The notes under the pieces: model-generated
What the model saw: only the letters and a program-made list of their open reading frames with translations
Database searches by the model: none
Told to the model about the DNA's origin: nothing
Made by a program: the position numbers and the translations under genes
Assembly (NCBI GenBank): GCA_902465115.1
Contig: CABQMC010000095.1
Location: 1-6,139, forward strand
Origin: an uncultured Collinsella sp.
GTDB lineage: Bacteria; Actinomycetota; Coriobacteriia; Coriobacteriales; Coriobacteriaceae
DNA length: 6,139 nt
Reading direction: 5' to 3'
Shown: one piece after another, positions 5,153 through 6,139 of the stretch
Layout: the number at the start of each line of letters is the position of its first letter
Position numbering within the stretch: position 1 is the first letter of the stretch

Positions 5153-5982
5153 GCAAGCATTCCACCTCCGCGCTCACCATGCGCGATGCGCTCTACGAGG
5201 CTCCCGGCCCCAAGATGCGCGCCAAGATTCGCATCGGCACCGCCATCTCGCTTGTTGCTGTCGCCGCGCTCGCCATCCTGGTACTGCAGCGCTTTTATGT
5301 GACCGGTCAGCTTTCGGTCCACTATTGGTATTTCTTTACGCACCTCACTACCTGGAAGTTCTTGCTTGCCGGCTTTGAGGGCACCGTTAAAGTCGCACTC
5401 ACCGCTGGCGCCATCGCGCTGGTGCTGGGCTTAGCCCTTATGCTCGGCCGCACCAGCGGCATCAAGCCGCTACAGCTGGTCTGCCGCGTGCTCACCGATT
5501 TCTTCCGCGGTGTGCCGAGTCTGCTGTTCATCTACTTCTTCTTTTTGGTGCTGCCCCAGTACAAGATCGCGCTACCGTCGTTTTGGATGCTCACGCTTCC
5601 CGTCGCGCTCGCCGCAGCTGGCGTACTTGCCGAGATCTTCCGCGCCGGCGTCAATGCCGTGCCGCGCGGTCAGGTCGAGGCAGCCCAGGCGCTCGGTCTC
5701 TCCAAGGCCAAAATCACCTTTAAAATCGTGTTGCCGCAGGCTATTCGGTTTATCATTCCGTCCTTGATTTCACAGCTCGTGGTCGTAGTCAAAGACACCA
5801 CCGTCGCCTATGTGGTGAGCTACCCCGACCTCATGCAAAATGCCCGCGTGCTCATTACCAACTACGATGCCCTCGTGTCGGTCTACCTGGTGATCGCAGT
5901 CATCTACATCCTCATCAACGTCGCGATCAACAAGGCCGCTGTCTATGTTTCGCACAAGACCGGCGCGACCATCATCCGCTAA
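5149..5982 (+). CDS. gluD: polar amino-acid ABC transporter permease 2 (GluD-like)
   Basis: This 277-aa inner-membrane protein is the second channel subunit. Its long cytoplasmic N-terminus contains ALYEAPGPKMRAKIRI (14-29), which resembles the LYDAPGPRAR segment I associate with actinobacterial GluD permeases; this is the basis for the symbol. Hydrophobic segments lie near 30-47, 78-100, 120-136, 145-163, 203-222 and 243-262. FFRGVPSLLFIYF (118-130) is the family's F-R-G-x-P segment. The ATPase-docking EAA loop runs from 168 to 200: VNAVPRGQVEAAQALGLS, then LPQAIR. The start codon overlaps the preceding stop (ATGA), with GGTGAGGA about 8 nt upstream. The family is certain. Specificity for glutamate, as opposed to glutamine or other polar amino acids, is inferred from the family resemblance. 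Confidence 0.92.
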   Translation: MSKHSTSALTMRDALYEAPGPKMRAKIRIGTAISLVAVAALAILVLQRFYVTGQLSVHYWYFFTHLTTWKFLLAGFEGTVKVALTAGAIALVLGLALMLGRTSGIKPLQLVCRVLTDFFRGVPSLLFIYFFFLVLPQYKIALPSFWMLTLPVALAAAGVLAEIFRAGVNAVPRGQVEAAQALGLSKAKITFKIVLPQAIRFIIPSLISQLVVVVKDTTVAYVVSYPDLMQNARVLITNYDALVSVYLVIAVIYILINVAINKAAVYVSHKTGATIIR

Positions 5983-6018
5983 CGCTTTACCATTTCTAGT
6001 CATAAGGAGCCGAGCACC

Positions 6019-6139
6019 ATGGCACAGAGCACCTCTTCCACCGGCAATCAGCCGCTGATCGAGCTCAGGCACGTCGATAAGCACTATGGCGATCTACACG
6101 TCCTCAACGACATCAATCTCTCGGTTGACCGCGGCGAGG
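6019..6139 (+). CDS. polar amino-acid ABC transporter ATP-binding protein, N-terminal 40 codons
   Basis: Forty codons are present before the right edge. After a Ser/Thr-rich start come PLIELRHVDKHYG (12-24), then VLNDINLSVDRGE (28-40). This is the conserved opening strand, A-loop tyrosine (Y23) and second strand of ABC ATPases of the GlnQ/HisP/GluA class. The Walker A motif would lie just beyond the edge. AAGGAG (6004-6009) is 9 nt before the ATG. The 36-nt gap after permease 2 has no terminator, so this is the fourth gene of the importer operon and supplies the ATP-driven motor. Confidence 0.9.
   Translation, partial: MAQSTSSTGNQPLIELRHVDKHYGDLHVLNDINLSVDRGE

Overview
The window is GC-rich bacterial chromosome with strong Shine-Dalgarno sites, a lipoprotein-type solute-binding protein and an actinobacterial GluD-type permease. 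Together these suggest a Gram-positive Actinomycetota. The repeat style and protein flavour make me think of a gut Coriobacteriia member such as Collinsella; this is inference, since no rRNA or other marker gene is present.

Layout. Bases 1-782 hold a tight minus-strand pair: an HD-domain phosphohydrolase (246-782), followed 3 nt downstream by the N-terminal part of a CmpB-like membrane protein (PF06541, 'putative ABC transporter permease') that runs off the left edge. A divergent intergenic region (783-1009) carries a CG-centred palindrome that could be an operator, with a possible minus-strand promoter next to it. A single plus-strand gene (1010-2788) encodes a 592-aa thiamine-diphosphate enzyme of the 1-deoxy-D-xylulose-5-phosphate synthase (DXS) family and ends in a strong intrinsic terminator. 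About 450 nt of gene-free DNA follow. They contain two successive inverted-repeat units built on the same core, both with 25-nt spacers, and then a REP-like hairpin. From a clear sigma-70-type promoter (3286-3315) onward lies a polar amino-acid ABC importer operon: binding lipoprotein (3359-4354), a terminator-like stem-loop, permease 1 (4493-5152), permease 2 overlapping it by 4 nt (5149-5982), and the start of the ATPase (6019 to the right edge).

How the parts work together. The four ABC genes form one uptake system, probably for glutamate, glutamine or a related amino acid. The lipoprotein captures the ligand outside the membrane, the two permeases form the channel and the ATPase drives it. 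The stem-loop after the first gene would let binding protein be made in excess.

The most notable gene is the DXS relative. The thiamine-diphosphate machinery is intact. However, an ungapped comparison with E. coli DXS (recalled from memory) shows that R420, D427 and R478, which hold the phosphate and hydroxyl end of the substrate, are replaced by Gly, Thr and Gly, and the inter-domain linker is about 28 residues shorter. It may not be a true DXP synthase. The second point of interest is the pair of palindromic repeat units in the gene-free region.
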